12,152 bases of DNA from JBDHTO01 sp039808665 (lineage in GTDB: Bacteria; Pseudomonadota; Alphaproteobacteria; Paracaedibacterales; JAKBAR01): NCBI GenBank assembly GCA_039808665.1, contig JBDHTO010000028.1, positions 1 to 12,152 of the forward strand, written 5' to 3'. Position 1 is the stretch's first letter; each line of letters begins with the position of its first letter. The notes beneath the pieces were generated by a model that saw only the letters and a program-made list of their open reading frames with translations, was not told where the DNA came from and made no database searches. Below are positions 1 to 6,639 of the stretch, one piece after another. The position numbers and the translations under genes are program-made.

Positions 1-149
1 ATATCCTTGATCGTATCAGGGGATGTCATGCCCTCAAAACCGATACACGTGAAATCAAGACCCGCAGTTAACAATTGCTCAGCAAGAAGTCGTGGTAAAT
101 CTCCATTCCCGCATAAAAGAGCGATTTTTTTTGCTATCGGGTCTGACAA
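1..149 (-). CDS. lpxI: UDP-2,3-diacylglucosamine pyrophosphatase LpxI (N-terminal part, cut by window edge)
   Basis: LpxI hydrolyses UDP-2,3-diacylglucosamine to lipid X and UMP, the fourth step of lipid A synthesis, in the cytoplasm; it replaces LpxH in most alphaproteobacteria. Only about 49 codons are in the window. They read MSDPIAKKIALLCGNGDL, then PRLLAEQLLTAGLDFTCIGF, then EGMTSPDT. This matches the LpxI N-terminus, where a short beta strand leads into the G-N/G-G-D-LPRLLAE motif and an F-E-G turn. The start is most likely the TTG at 149-147. It is the only ATG, GTG or TTG codon between the upstream in-frame stop and the conserved core, and a GGAGAG ribosome-binding site lies 8 bases before it. 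This start overlaps the end of lpxA by 16 bases, suggesting coupled translation. Position directly after lpxA fits the usual lpxD-fabZ-lpxA-lpxI-lpxB order; lpxB would be expected next, outside the window. Confidence 0.88.
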   Translation of the reverse strand, partial: MSDPIAKKIALLCGNGDLPRLLAEQLLTAGLDFTCIGFEGMTSPDTIKD

Positions 150-952
150 AGGGGACGCTCTCCGTGATTTTCAATAAACTGGATCATGGCGGCAACACCT
201 ACGCTGTGACCAAAATCATTTTTGATATCCGCAAGTCGTTCTGAAAAAGGCTTATCTTTGGCTTCAAAAAGAAGTGTGTAGGCTTTTCTTAGGGCTTGAA
301 TATCTTCTGTCGAAAAACCACGACGTTTAAGACCAATGAGATTGAGACCGCTCAGTTTGGTATCATCTTCGCTGACCATGCCGTAGGGAATGACATCATG
401 CTTTACACCGGCCATACCGCCAATCATCGCATGGTGTCCAATACGAACGAATTGGTGAACAGCACAGAGCCCCCCCAGGATCGCATAATCACCCACCTCG
501 ACATGACCGCCGACCGTGGCATTATTTGCAAATTGGACGAAGTCACCGATAATACAGTCATGGGCAACGTGACATGCTGTCATAAGGTAACAATGATTCC
601 CAACGACTGTTTCGCTTCTTCCTTGAATAGTTCCACGGTTAATGGTTGCATGTTCGCGGATAACTGTGTGATTGCCAATGCGTGTGGCTGTGGGTTCTCC
701 CTTGTAGTGAAGGGATTGAGGGGCTCCTCCAATCACCGCTTGGGAAAAAATTTGGCAGTGGGATCCAATTGTTGTATTGGATTCAATGACAACATGAGAG
801 GCAATAACAGTCGCCTCTCCAATGGAGACATTTTCTGCGATATAGCAATAGGGGCCAATTTTTACATTTTCCCCCAAAGAAGCTGAGGAATGAATAACCG
901 CTGTAGGGTGAATATCCATAGAAGCTTGCTGAAGTGGGTGTGACGTCATCAT
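134..952 (-). CDS. lpxA: UDP-N-acetylglucosamine acyltransferase LpxA
   Basis: LpxA transfers a 3-hydroxyacyl chain from acyl carrier protein to the 3-OH of UDP-GlcNAc, the first step of lipid A synthesis, as a cytoplasmic homotrimer. The 272-residue protein is a left-handed parallel beta helix made of hexapeptide repeats ([IV]G-type) from about residue 12 to 190, followed by the helical C-terminal domain with the family motif GLKRRGFS. The catalytic histidine is H131 in HVAHDC, equivalent to E. coli H125; H128 and H166 (AVHQF) are also conserved. The residue matching E. coli G173, which measures acyl length, is a glycine (G179), so a long hydroxyacyl donor such as C14 is inferred. The ATG directly abuts the fabZ stop codon; a second ATG follows immediately, and M12 just before the first repeat is a possible later start. 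Length is close to the usual 260-270. Confidence 0.97.
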   Translation of the reverse strand: MMTSHPLQQASMDIHPTAVIHSSASLGENVKIGPYCYIAENVSIGEATVIASHVVIESNTTIGSHCQIFSQAVIGGAPQSLHYKGEPTATRIGNHTVIREHATINRGTIQGRSETVVGNHCYLMTACHVAHDCIIGDFVQFANNATVGGHVEVGDYAILGGLCAVHQFVRIGHHAMIGGMAGVKHDVIPYGMVSEDDTKLSGLNLIGLKRRGFSTEDIQALRKAYTLLFEAKDKPFSERLADIKNDFGHSVGVAAMIQFIENHGERPLCQTR

Positions 953-1447
953 TTATTTATCCACGATCATAGCGGTGAAAAGGGCTTCACTGGTTAAGAT
1001 ATCATTCACCATAGCTTGACCTTTGAAACGCCAAACGGGACCGCGTGCACGATCTTTTTCCACATGAAGTTTAAGCGTGTCTCCGGGGCCAACGGGTTTG
1101 CGAAACTTTGCTTCCTCAATGGACATGAAATAAACAAGTTTTTGCTTAGGATCAAGACCTTCTTCAATGAGTGATTTCATCACAAGAGTTGCCGCAGCCT
1201 GTGCCATCGCTTCAATAATCAAAACGCCAGGCATAACGGGCCGTTCTGGGAAATGTCCTTCGAAGTACCATTCGTTAAGTGTGACGTTTTTAATGCCAAT
1301 GGCCTTTTGCCCTATCTCGACAATTTCAAGTTTATCAATAAGCAACATCGGATAACGATGGGGGATCAGTTCTTTTATTTCTAGTATGTCCAAAATCATC
1401 TGTGCACTCTTGTTGTCATTAGAATTGATGGGGTGAGAAATTGTCAT
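953..1447 (-). CDS. fabZ: 3-hydroxyacyl-[acyl-carrier-protein] dehydratase FabZ
   Basis: FabZ dehydrates (3R)-hydroxyacyl-ACP to trans-2-enoyl-ACP in fatty acid elongation, in the cytoplasm. The 164-residue protein has a single hot-dog fold. The catalytic pair is visible: H65 in the GHFPERPVMPG motif and E79 in the following helix (IEAMAQ). The N-terminal IPHRYPMLLIDK stretch (about residues 28-39) is also diagnostic. The protein is about 15 residues longer at the N-terminus than many FabZ proteins, with a polar Asn/Ser-rich leader (residues 1-16). The start ATG is preceded by GAGG about 6 bases upstream, inside the end of lpxD, and lies 1 base beyond the lpxD stop. FabZ competes with LpxA and LpxD for 3-hydroxyacyl-ACP, and lying between their genes couples phospholipid and lipid A supply. 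Confidence 0.97.
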   Translation of the reverse strand: MTISHPINSNDNKSAQMILDILEIKELIPHRYPMLLIDKLEIVEIGQKAIGIKNVTLNEWYFEGHFPERPVMPGVLIIEAMAQAAATLVMKSLIEEGLDPKQKLVYFMSIEEAKFRKPVGPGDTLKLHVEKDRARGPVWRFKGQAMVNDILTSEALFTAMIVDK

Positions 1448-1448
1448 C

Positions 1449-2465
1449 CTATCCTCTTTTTGTGATCATTTTTTTTAGAAAAGCTGTTTGTTTATGCCAT
1501 TCCCGTGCTGGAAGACAGGGAGATCCTGCAACATCTGTTTTAGGCTCAATATTACGCATAACACCACTTTGAGCTGCAATACGTACGCCATCACCAATTT
1601 TGAGGTGATCCGCGATACCTACTTGTCCTGCGACAACAACGAAATTTCCAAGTTCGGAGCTTCCTGCGATGCCGGTTTGCGCGACGATAATGCAGTTATT
1701 CCCAAGTTTGACGTTGTGGGCAATTTGTACAAGATTATCAATACGAGAACCGCTTCCGATAACGGTATCCGATTGTGATCCACGATCAATAGTTGTGTTG
1801 GATCCGATTTCAACGCGATCCCCAATAAGAACGCGGCCCAGTTGAGGAATGGGAAATGGACCTTTTTCATCCATATGAAAGCCAAAACCGGATTGACCAA
1901 TCTTTGCCCCAGGTTTGATGTGAACGTGTTTTCCAATAAGGGCATAGGCAATGTTGACGTGTTCTTCGATCACGGTATCGTCACCGATTTCCACATGTCG
2001 CCCAATGATGGTATGTGATTTGATGTGAACCCGCTCACCGATAGAGGCCCCTTGGTGGATGATGACAAAATCCTCAATACAGACATTTGGGGGAATGGTG
2101 ACCGTCGGGTGAATGATCGCTGTAGACGCGATACCAGGAAGCATAGGAAATGTTTCTTGATAAAGAAGGGCTGCCACTTGTCCAAAGGCTCGGTAGGGGG
2201 TGGGAGTGAGGAGGAGTGTCGCCGTTTTGGGGGCTTTTTCCTGGTCCTTTGGATGGAGGACAATCACTTCTGCCTTGGTAGAGGAGAGCTCTTTGATAAA
2301 TTTTGCGTTGTGAAAGGATGCGACATGGCCTTTTTCGGCTTCATCAAGTCGAGCCACATCCGTGACAAGGATAGAGTCATTGCCAACAATTTCCGCTCCG
2401 AGCAGCCTTGCAATCTCTTTGAGGGAAACAGGTTTATTTTTTTTAAAAAAATGCGTATCGATCAT
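1449..2465 (-). CDS. lpxD: UDP-3-O-acylglucosamine N-acyltransferase LpxD
   Basis: LpxD adds the second 3-hydroxyacyl chain, N-linked, to UDP-3-O-acyl-glucosamine in lipid A synthesis. Numbering from the ATG at 2465, the 338-residue protein has the N-terminal uridine-binding domain (about residues 1-105, with PTPYRAFG near 88-95), a hexapeptide-repeat beta helix (about 112-305), and a short C-terminal helix (REWHKQTAFLKKM) that packs in the trimer. Family motifs QSGFGF, TIDRGSQSDTVIG and VQIAHNV are present; the catalytic histidine is H250 in IAHNV, and H287 (ADHLKI) matches the second conserved histidine of E. coli LpxD (H276). A TTG at 2471 would add two residues, but the ATG at 2465 has GAG at a better spacing (6 bases) and is the usual initiator, so it is preferred. 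It sits 15 bases after the skp stop and 1 base before fabZ territory. Confidence 0.96.
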   Translation of the reverse strand: MIDTHFFKKNKPVSLKEIARLLGAEIVGNDSILVTDVARLDEAEKGHVASFHNAKFIKELSSTKAEVIVLHPKDQEKAPKTATLLLTPTPYRAFGQVAALLYQETFPMLPGIASTAIIHPTVTIPPNVCIEDFVIIHQGASIGERVHIKSHTIIGRHVEIGDDTVIEEHVNIAYALIGKHVHIKPGAKIGQSGFGFHMDEKGPFPIPQLGRVLIGDRVEIGSNTTIDRGSQSDTVIGSGSRIDNLVQIAHNVKLGNNCIIVAQTGIAGSSELGNFVVVAGQVGIADHLKIGDGVRIAAQSGVMRNIEPKTDVAGSPCLPAREWHKQTAFLKKMITKRG

Positions 2466-2480
2466 TCTCAACTCATCCCA

Positions 2481-3074
2481 CTAATCTGGGAGAACAAATT
2501 CATCTCGTACTTCGTCGAGCTTTCGGATCACTTTATCAGTGATATCCAGACTTTGACCAGAAAAAAGTACGACGGGAGCATCCTCACTTATATTTTTGTT
2601 AAGGATGATATGAAGTCCATCTTTTTTTGAAATATCCTCGAGGATTTCTTTGATTCTTTTATTGAGCCGGGTGTTAAGCTCCATGCGTTGGGTATTCAGC
2701 TCATTTTTTCTTTGTTGAACAAGCTGTTCAAGGGCCACAACCTTTTTCTCAAAAGCTTGCTTCTTTGCAATAAGAGCCGGGTCTGGCTTTCTTAAGCGTT
2801 TTTCTTTTTCTCGAATCTCATTGTATTCCTGTCTCAGTTCGTTATCTGAGTTAAAAATCATGCGTCCGGCTTCACTGTGTTTATTTTCCCAGTAACTGTT
2901 AATATCCTGAAAAGCCTTACTCTCAGTGCTAATGCGCATAAAATCAACAATGCCAATACGCAGAGATTCTTTGGGATAAGAAGGTTTTGAGAGAAAATAT
3001 CCCGCAACAAGGAGGACGAGAAGAAAAACGCCCCCCAAAAACCAGTTCTTATATGATTCCCAAATCTGCTTCAT
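2481..3074 (-). CDS. skp: OmpH/Skp-family periplasmic chaperone, probably membrane-anchored
   Basis: Skp-family chaperones hold unfolded outer-membrane proteins in the periplasm and pass them to the BAM complex. The 197-residue protein has a hydrophobic segment at about residues 11-28 after a short basic/polar leader. Next comes the family's first strand (IGIVDFMRIST, residues 40-50). A long charged, heptad-like helical region at about 60-150 forms the tentacles. The closing strand/helix region follows, with the DITDKVIRKLDE motif (177-188). No convincing signal-peptidase site (A-x-A) follows the hydrophobic segment, so it may stay as a signal anchor instead of being cleaved. It lies directly after bamA: the bamA stop and this start overlap as TAATG, a translational coupling arrangement. 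Sequence identity in this family is low, so the call rests on architecture, motifs and the conserved bamA-skp-lpxD order. Confidence 0.88.
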   Translation of the reverse strand: MKQIWESYKNWFLGGVFLLVLLVAGYFLSKPSYPKESLRIGIVDFMRISTESKAFQDINSYWENKHSEAGRMIFNSDNELRQEYNEIREKEKRLRKPDPALIAKKQAFEKKVVALEQLVQQRKNELNTQRMELNTRLNKRIKEILEDISKKDGLHIILNKNISEDAPVVLFSGQSLDITDKVIRKLDEVRDEFVLPD

Positions 3075-5326
3075 TAGAGTTTTGTTTTAAAGCTAAGGAG
3101 GAAGCGTTGCGTATCGTCAAATTTATCCTTCTTAACCGGTACAGCATAATCGATACGGATTGGACCAAAAGGTGAGTTCCAAGCAAGACCCACACCCACA
3201 GATTGACGTACGAACTTATTATCACGAACTCCGGGTCCTGTTTCTGTGGATTTCCACAAGCTACCAAAGTCTGTGAAGACGGCACCCTTGATACCAAATT
3301 CATTCGGAAGACCGATCGGGAAAAGTGATTCAAGGGTTCCAGACCAAAAGCGTGTACCACCAAGGGGATCTCCCGTTTTGTTATCATGAGGGCCAATTCC
3401 ACCGAATTGGAAGCCTCGGAAAGACTCTGCGCCGAGGAAGAAGCTGTCGACGATACGAATTTTCTTACCCGCCTTATCCATCACACCATAAGATCCCTTC
3501 AGTGCAATCACAACATCTTCGATGGGGGATGCGTAAACGGTGCCACCAATGACATGCTTGAGGTATTTTACTTTTCCACCCAAACCGGCGTAGGAGTTGC
3601 TCAAAGAGAGGATATAACCGGATGTGGTGTCAACACGGCTATCACGGCGGTCATAGTAAAGGGTTTGACCGACTTCAGAAGTGATATATGAACCGGCTTG
3701 TTGCCTAATGTAGTTTGAAGCCCTTGCATTGACATGGGAAACACGATCTTGCTTAAGGGTATAGTTCAAAGATTGGAAGAAATGTTCAGAAAGCCTGTAT
3801 CCAAGACCAAACGTTGTTCCCTTTGTGACTTGGGTATAGGAGCTAAACCTGGTTGAGCGTGCCGCAAAGACATCTGCGCTTCCTTCGAGCTGTCTTCCAA
3901 AGAGATAAGGCTCCACGAAACCAAGATCGATTTCTTGAGAGCGTTTTGCAATGCTTGTGGATGCATGGAGAATCTGTCCCTTGCCCATAAAGTTACGTTC
4001 AATAAAGCGAATTTGGCCAAGAGGTCCATCAACGGTTGCAAATCCAGCTGAGAAGGAAAGCTCACCGGTGGACTGTTCTTCAACCTTGACGAGAAGAACG
4101 GCTTTATCAGGGCTGTCACCTTGCTCTGCAACGACTTCGACGTTTTTAAAGTAACCAAGATCTTTGAGGTTTCGTTCAGATTTTTTGATGCGGTGCATGT
4201 TATAGGCGTCACCCTCGTGAATGGCAAGCTCTCGGCGGATAACATGATCACGTGTCCGGTCGTTTCCAATGACGTCAATGCGTTCGATGTAGACTTTGGG
4301 TCCTTCTTTGATGACGAGTTTGACATCGATAATTTGTGTCTCGGGATGCTTTTCTGTGACAATATCGATTTCTGTGAAGGCATATCCCTTGGCGCCCAAA
4401 GCATCCGTAATCTTCTCTGTTGTCCGCTCTACAAGTTTCGCGCTGTAATCCTCGGTAGCATTATAAAGGATGAGAGGTCTAAACTCTTCCGCGTTAACGG
4501 AGGGGATTTTTGATTCGATCTCTACTTTTCCAAATTTATAGAGTTTACCCTCATCAAAGGAAAAGGTGAGGTGGTATCCGCTATAATCTGGAGAGATTTC
4601 TGAAACAGCGGATTTTTGCTGATAATCAGCGTAGCCGTGGTCAAAATAAAACTTGCGAAGGTTTTGCTGATCCGCTTGAAATCTTTGTGGGTCAAAGGTA
4701 TCGTCGTTTGCAAAGAACCTAAACCAGCGATATTTCTTGCTCAAAAGTGCATCTTCGAGTTTTGACTTTGAAAAGTGACGATTTCCTAAAAAATTGATTT
4801 TTTGAATGTAAGTTGTGTCTCCCTCATTGATTTCAAAGACGACATCGGCGCGGTTTTCTTCAAGTTTGATGATCTTTGGTTCCACAGTGGCCGCAAGACG
4901 TCCCATGGCTTTGTACATTTCCAAGATACGTTGCTGTGCGGCCTGAATCTTTGTGCGAGAAAGAACTTCTCTTGGGCGAAGCTGAATTTCTTCCTTAATC
5001 TGATCATCGCGAAGCTTTTTATTCCCCTCATAGGCAATACGATTGATAATGGGGTTCTCTTCAACCTCGATCACAACGGTACTTCCTTCGGTGTGAACTT
5101 TAACGTCTGTGAAGTATCCTGTTGCATAAAGTTCTTTTAATGCATGATTAAGCTCTTCATCACTTGCGGGAAGGCCCTTTTTTATCTGGATATAGGAAAG
5201 AATGGTTTCTTGTTCAATTCTTTGATTCCCTTGGATCCTGATGTCATTAACCTGTCCAACAGAAGCTGCAAGCTCTGCGGTGGAAAGCAAAAGAGTGGAT
5301 AACAAAAGAGCATAAATCCTGGTCAT
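3074..5326 (-). CDS. bamA: Outer-membrane beta-barrel assembly protein BamA
   Basis: BamA is the central insertase of the BAM complex, folding beta-barrel proteins into the outer membrane. The 750-residue protein starts with a Sec signal peptide (MTRIYALLLSTLLLSTAELA, cleavage near residue 20-22). Five POTRA domains follow, at roughly 25-91, 92-172, 173-262, 263-343 and 344-419. Several show the typical G-N-x-x-[IF]/[RT] turn (IQGNQRI, YEGNKKL, FLGNRHF, VIGNDRT). The C-terminal part (about 420-750) is the 16-stranded barrel of the Omp85 family. It carries the conserved RGF loop-6 motif at 637-639 and the YYDRRDSR...TSGY stretch near 558-571. The last residue is Leu rather than the aromatic usual at the barrel's closing strand (QRFLLSFKTKL). 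The start has AAGGA 7 bases upstream, overlapping the rseP stop region; the gap to rseP is 12 bases. Confidence 0.98.
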   Translation of the reverse strand: MTRIYALLLSTLLLSTAELAASVGQVNDIRIQGNQRIEQETILSYIQIKKGLPASDEELNHALKELYATGYFTDVKVHTEGSTVVIEVEENPIINRIAYEGNKKLRDDQIKEEIQLRPREVLSRTKIQAAQQRILEMYKAMGRLAATVEPKIIKLEENRADVVFEINEGDTTYIQKINFLGNRHFSKSKLEDALLSKKYRWFRFFANDDTFDPQRFQADQQNLRKFYFDHGYADYQQKSAVSEISPDYSGYHLTFSFDEGKLYKFGKVEIESKIPSVNAEEFRPLILYNATEDYSAKLVERTTEKITDALGAKGYAFTEIDIVTEKHPETQIIDVKLVIKEGPKVYIERIDVIGNDRTRDHVIRRELAIHEGDAYNMHRIKKSERNLKDLGYFKNVEVVAEQGDSPDKAVLLVKVEEQSTGELSFSAGFATVDGPLGQIRFIERNFMGKGQILHASTSIAKRSQEIDLGFVEPYLFGRQLEGSADVFAARSTRFSSYTQVTKGTTFGLGYRLSEHFFQSLNYTLKQDRVSHVNARASNYIRQQAGSYITSEVGQTLYYDRRDSRVDTTSGYILSLSNSYAGLGGKVKYLKHVIGGTVYASPIEDVVIALKGSYGVMDKAGKKIRIVDSFFLGAESFRGFQFGGIGPHDNKTGDPLGGTRFWSGTLESLFPIGLPNEFGIKGAVFTDFGSLWKSTETGPGVRDNKFVRQSVGVGLAWNSPFGPIRIDYAVPVKKDKFDDTQRFLLSFKTKL

Positions 5327-5338
5327 TCTTTAGTCCTT

Positions 5339-6442
5339 TTAAGAGAATAGTTTTTGAATTGATTGGAAAACTTTGTAACGCATAAGATCATTCCACGTTA
5401 CATAGAGCATAAGGCTGGCAAGAAAAATAAACCCAACCAAATAGATTCTTTCCTGGATCTTGAGGGGAACAGCTTTGCCCGCGATCCACTCAATCCCCGA
5501 AAATACAATATGTCCGCCATCTAGCATAGGAAGTGGGAGCAAATTCAAAAGCCCCAAATTCACAGAAAGCACAGCAAGAAAGACGATAAAGGATACAGCA
5601 CTTGTCTGAGCACTTTTTCCAGCCATATCACCAATAGCGAGAATGCCACCAAATTCTGCAGCTTTTGTTTTTCCGAGGAGAACTTGGCCAATGCCTTGAA
5701 GCATTCCCACAGACATATCATAAGTTGTTTTAAACGCTTCGCGAATCGCTTCCGGGAAAGAGACTTTGTGATAATTGGGTTGGGCGGGGACGATGCCAAA
5801 AATCAAGGGTTTTGAAAAGCCCTCTGGTTTGCTTAGGGAAAGATGAAGTGTTTCAGCTCCTCGTTTGACGGTGAGGGTGATCTTATTCCCTTCGAAGGTC
5901 TGAGTTTTTTCCCGCATATCCTTAAAATCAGCAACATTTGCATCATTCAATTTTAGAATTTCATCACCTTCTTTGATGCCCATGGTTGTGGCGAGAGAGT
6001 TTTCTTTGACTGCGCCAACTTTTGCAGGGATGACGCCTACGCCATGAATGGAAAAAACAAAGATCATGGCCAAAATCGCAAAGAGGTAGTTGGCAAAGGG
6101 TCCGCCTGCGCTCACGATAATGCGCTGCAGGGGTGTTTTGCTGTGAAGTGTTTGTTCCTTTTCCTTAGCGGACATTTTGGAAATATTGTCTGCATCAGGA
6201 GAGCTCGCGGCATCGGCATCACCGAACATACGCACATAACCACCCATGGGGATCATGCTAAACTTCCACCGTGTTCCGTGTTTATCCGTAAAACCAAAAA
6301 GCTCAGGGCCAAATCCGATGGAAAAAACTTCAACTTTTACACCAAAACGGCGTGCTGGAAAGTAATGGCCAAGTTCGTGAATGAAAACAAGGACTGTAAG
6401 TGCAATGACAAAAGGTAAAAAGTAGAGTAAGAAAAAATCCAT
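5339..6442 (-). CDS. rseP: RseP/site-2 family intramembrane zinc metalloprotease
   Basis: RseP-type proteases cut transmembrane segments within the inner membrane, releasing anti-sigma factors and clearing remnant signal peptides. The 367-residue protein has the zinc-binding HExxH motif in the first membrane helix (H22-E23-L24-G25-H26). The alphaproteobacterial stretch VKVEVFSIGFGPELFGF (about 36-52) and GGYVRMFGD follow. A second membrane helix begins with GGPFANYLFA (113-122). A single PDZ domain spans about 137-205, whereas E. coli RseP has two. The third motif, LLPLPMLDGGH, supplies the third zinc ligand as D308, with a last membrane helix at about 332-350. It is the first gene of the operon after a terminator-containing spacer, and has GGA about 6 bases before its ATG. 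In many alphaproteobacteria dxr and cdsA precede it; here acnA does. The exact substrate cannot be told from sequence. Confidence 0.96.
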   Translation of the reverse strand: MDFFLLYFLPFVIALTVLVFIHELGHYFPARRFGVKVEVFSIGFGPELFGFTDKHGTRWKFSMIPMGGYVRMFGDADAASSPDADNISKMSAKEKEQTLHSKTPLQRIIVSAGGPFANYLFAILAMIFVFSIHGVGVIPAKVGAVKENSLATTMGIKEGDEILKLNDANVADFKDMREKTQTFEGNKITLTVKRGAETLHLSLSKPEGFSKPLIFGIVPAQPNYHKVSFPEAIREAFKTTYDMSVGMLQGIGQVLLGKTKAAEFGGILAIGDMAGKSAQTSAVSFIVFLAVLSVNLGLLNLLPLPMLDGGHIVFSGIEWIAGKAVPLKIQERIYLVGFIFLASLMLYVTWNDLMRYKVFQSIQKLFS

Positions 6443-6584
6443 AAAATTCCGGTGACAAAGGTTCGTTTAAAACCTAACTTCCTTTCCACACGTTAGCGAA
6501 TTTGCGCGTGTCTTACCAGGAGGAATTCTAAATTTTATCCATGTGAAAGGAAACCTCTGTGGCAAAAATATCATTGCTGTGCAT

Positions 6585-6617
6585 AAAAAAATCCGGGAAA
6601 CCTGAGGGTCCCGGATT
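6585..6617 (-). terminator. Intrinsic terminator of acnA
   Basis: A perfect 9-bp inverted repeat (AATCCGGGA at 6590-6598 with TCCCGGATT at 6609-6617) flanks a 10-base loop. On the minus strand the stem is followed directly by a run of T (through 6585), the hallmark of a Rho-independent terminator. It begins 23 bases after the acnA stop codon and separates aconitase transcription from the rseP operon. On the plus strand there is no gene for it to end. Confidence 0.88.
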
Positions 6618-6639
6618 CAAAAAGTCTTTTTTGTCCTAT

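Noticed and set aside
296..886. 196-codon plus-strand open frame opposite lpxA
   Set aside because: It is fully covered by lpxA, whose hexapeptide repeats and catalytic histidine are intact; the antisense product shows no family features.
6488..6511. Imperfect inverted repeat (ACACG ... CGTGT) upstream of rseP
   Set aside because: The arms are only 5 bp with a broken middle and no T run; it may be an operator, but nothing else in the sequence supports that.
6523..6546. Strong plus-strand AGGAGGAATT site followed by ATG at 6541
   Set aside because: The ATG is followed at once by TGA, so no product is encoded.
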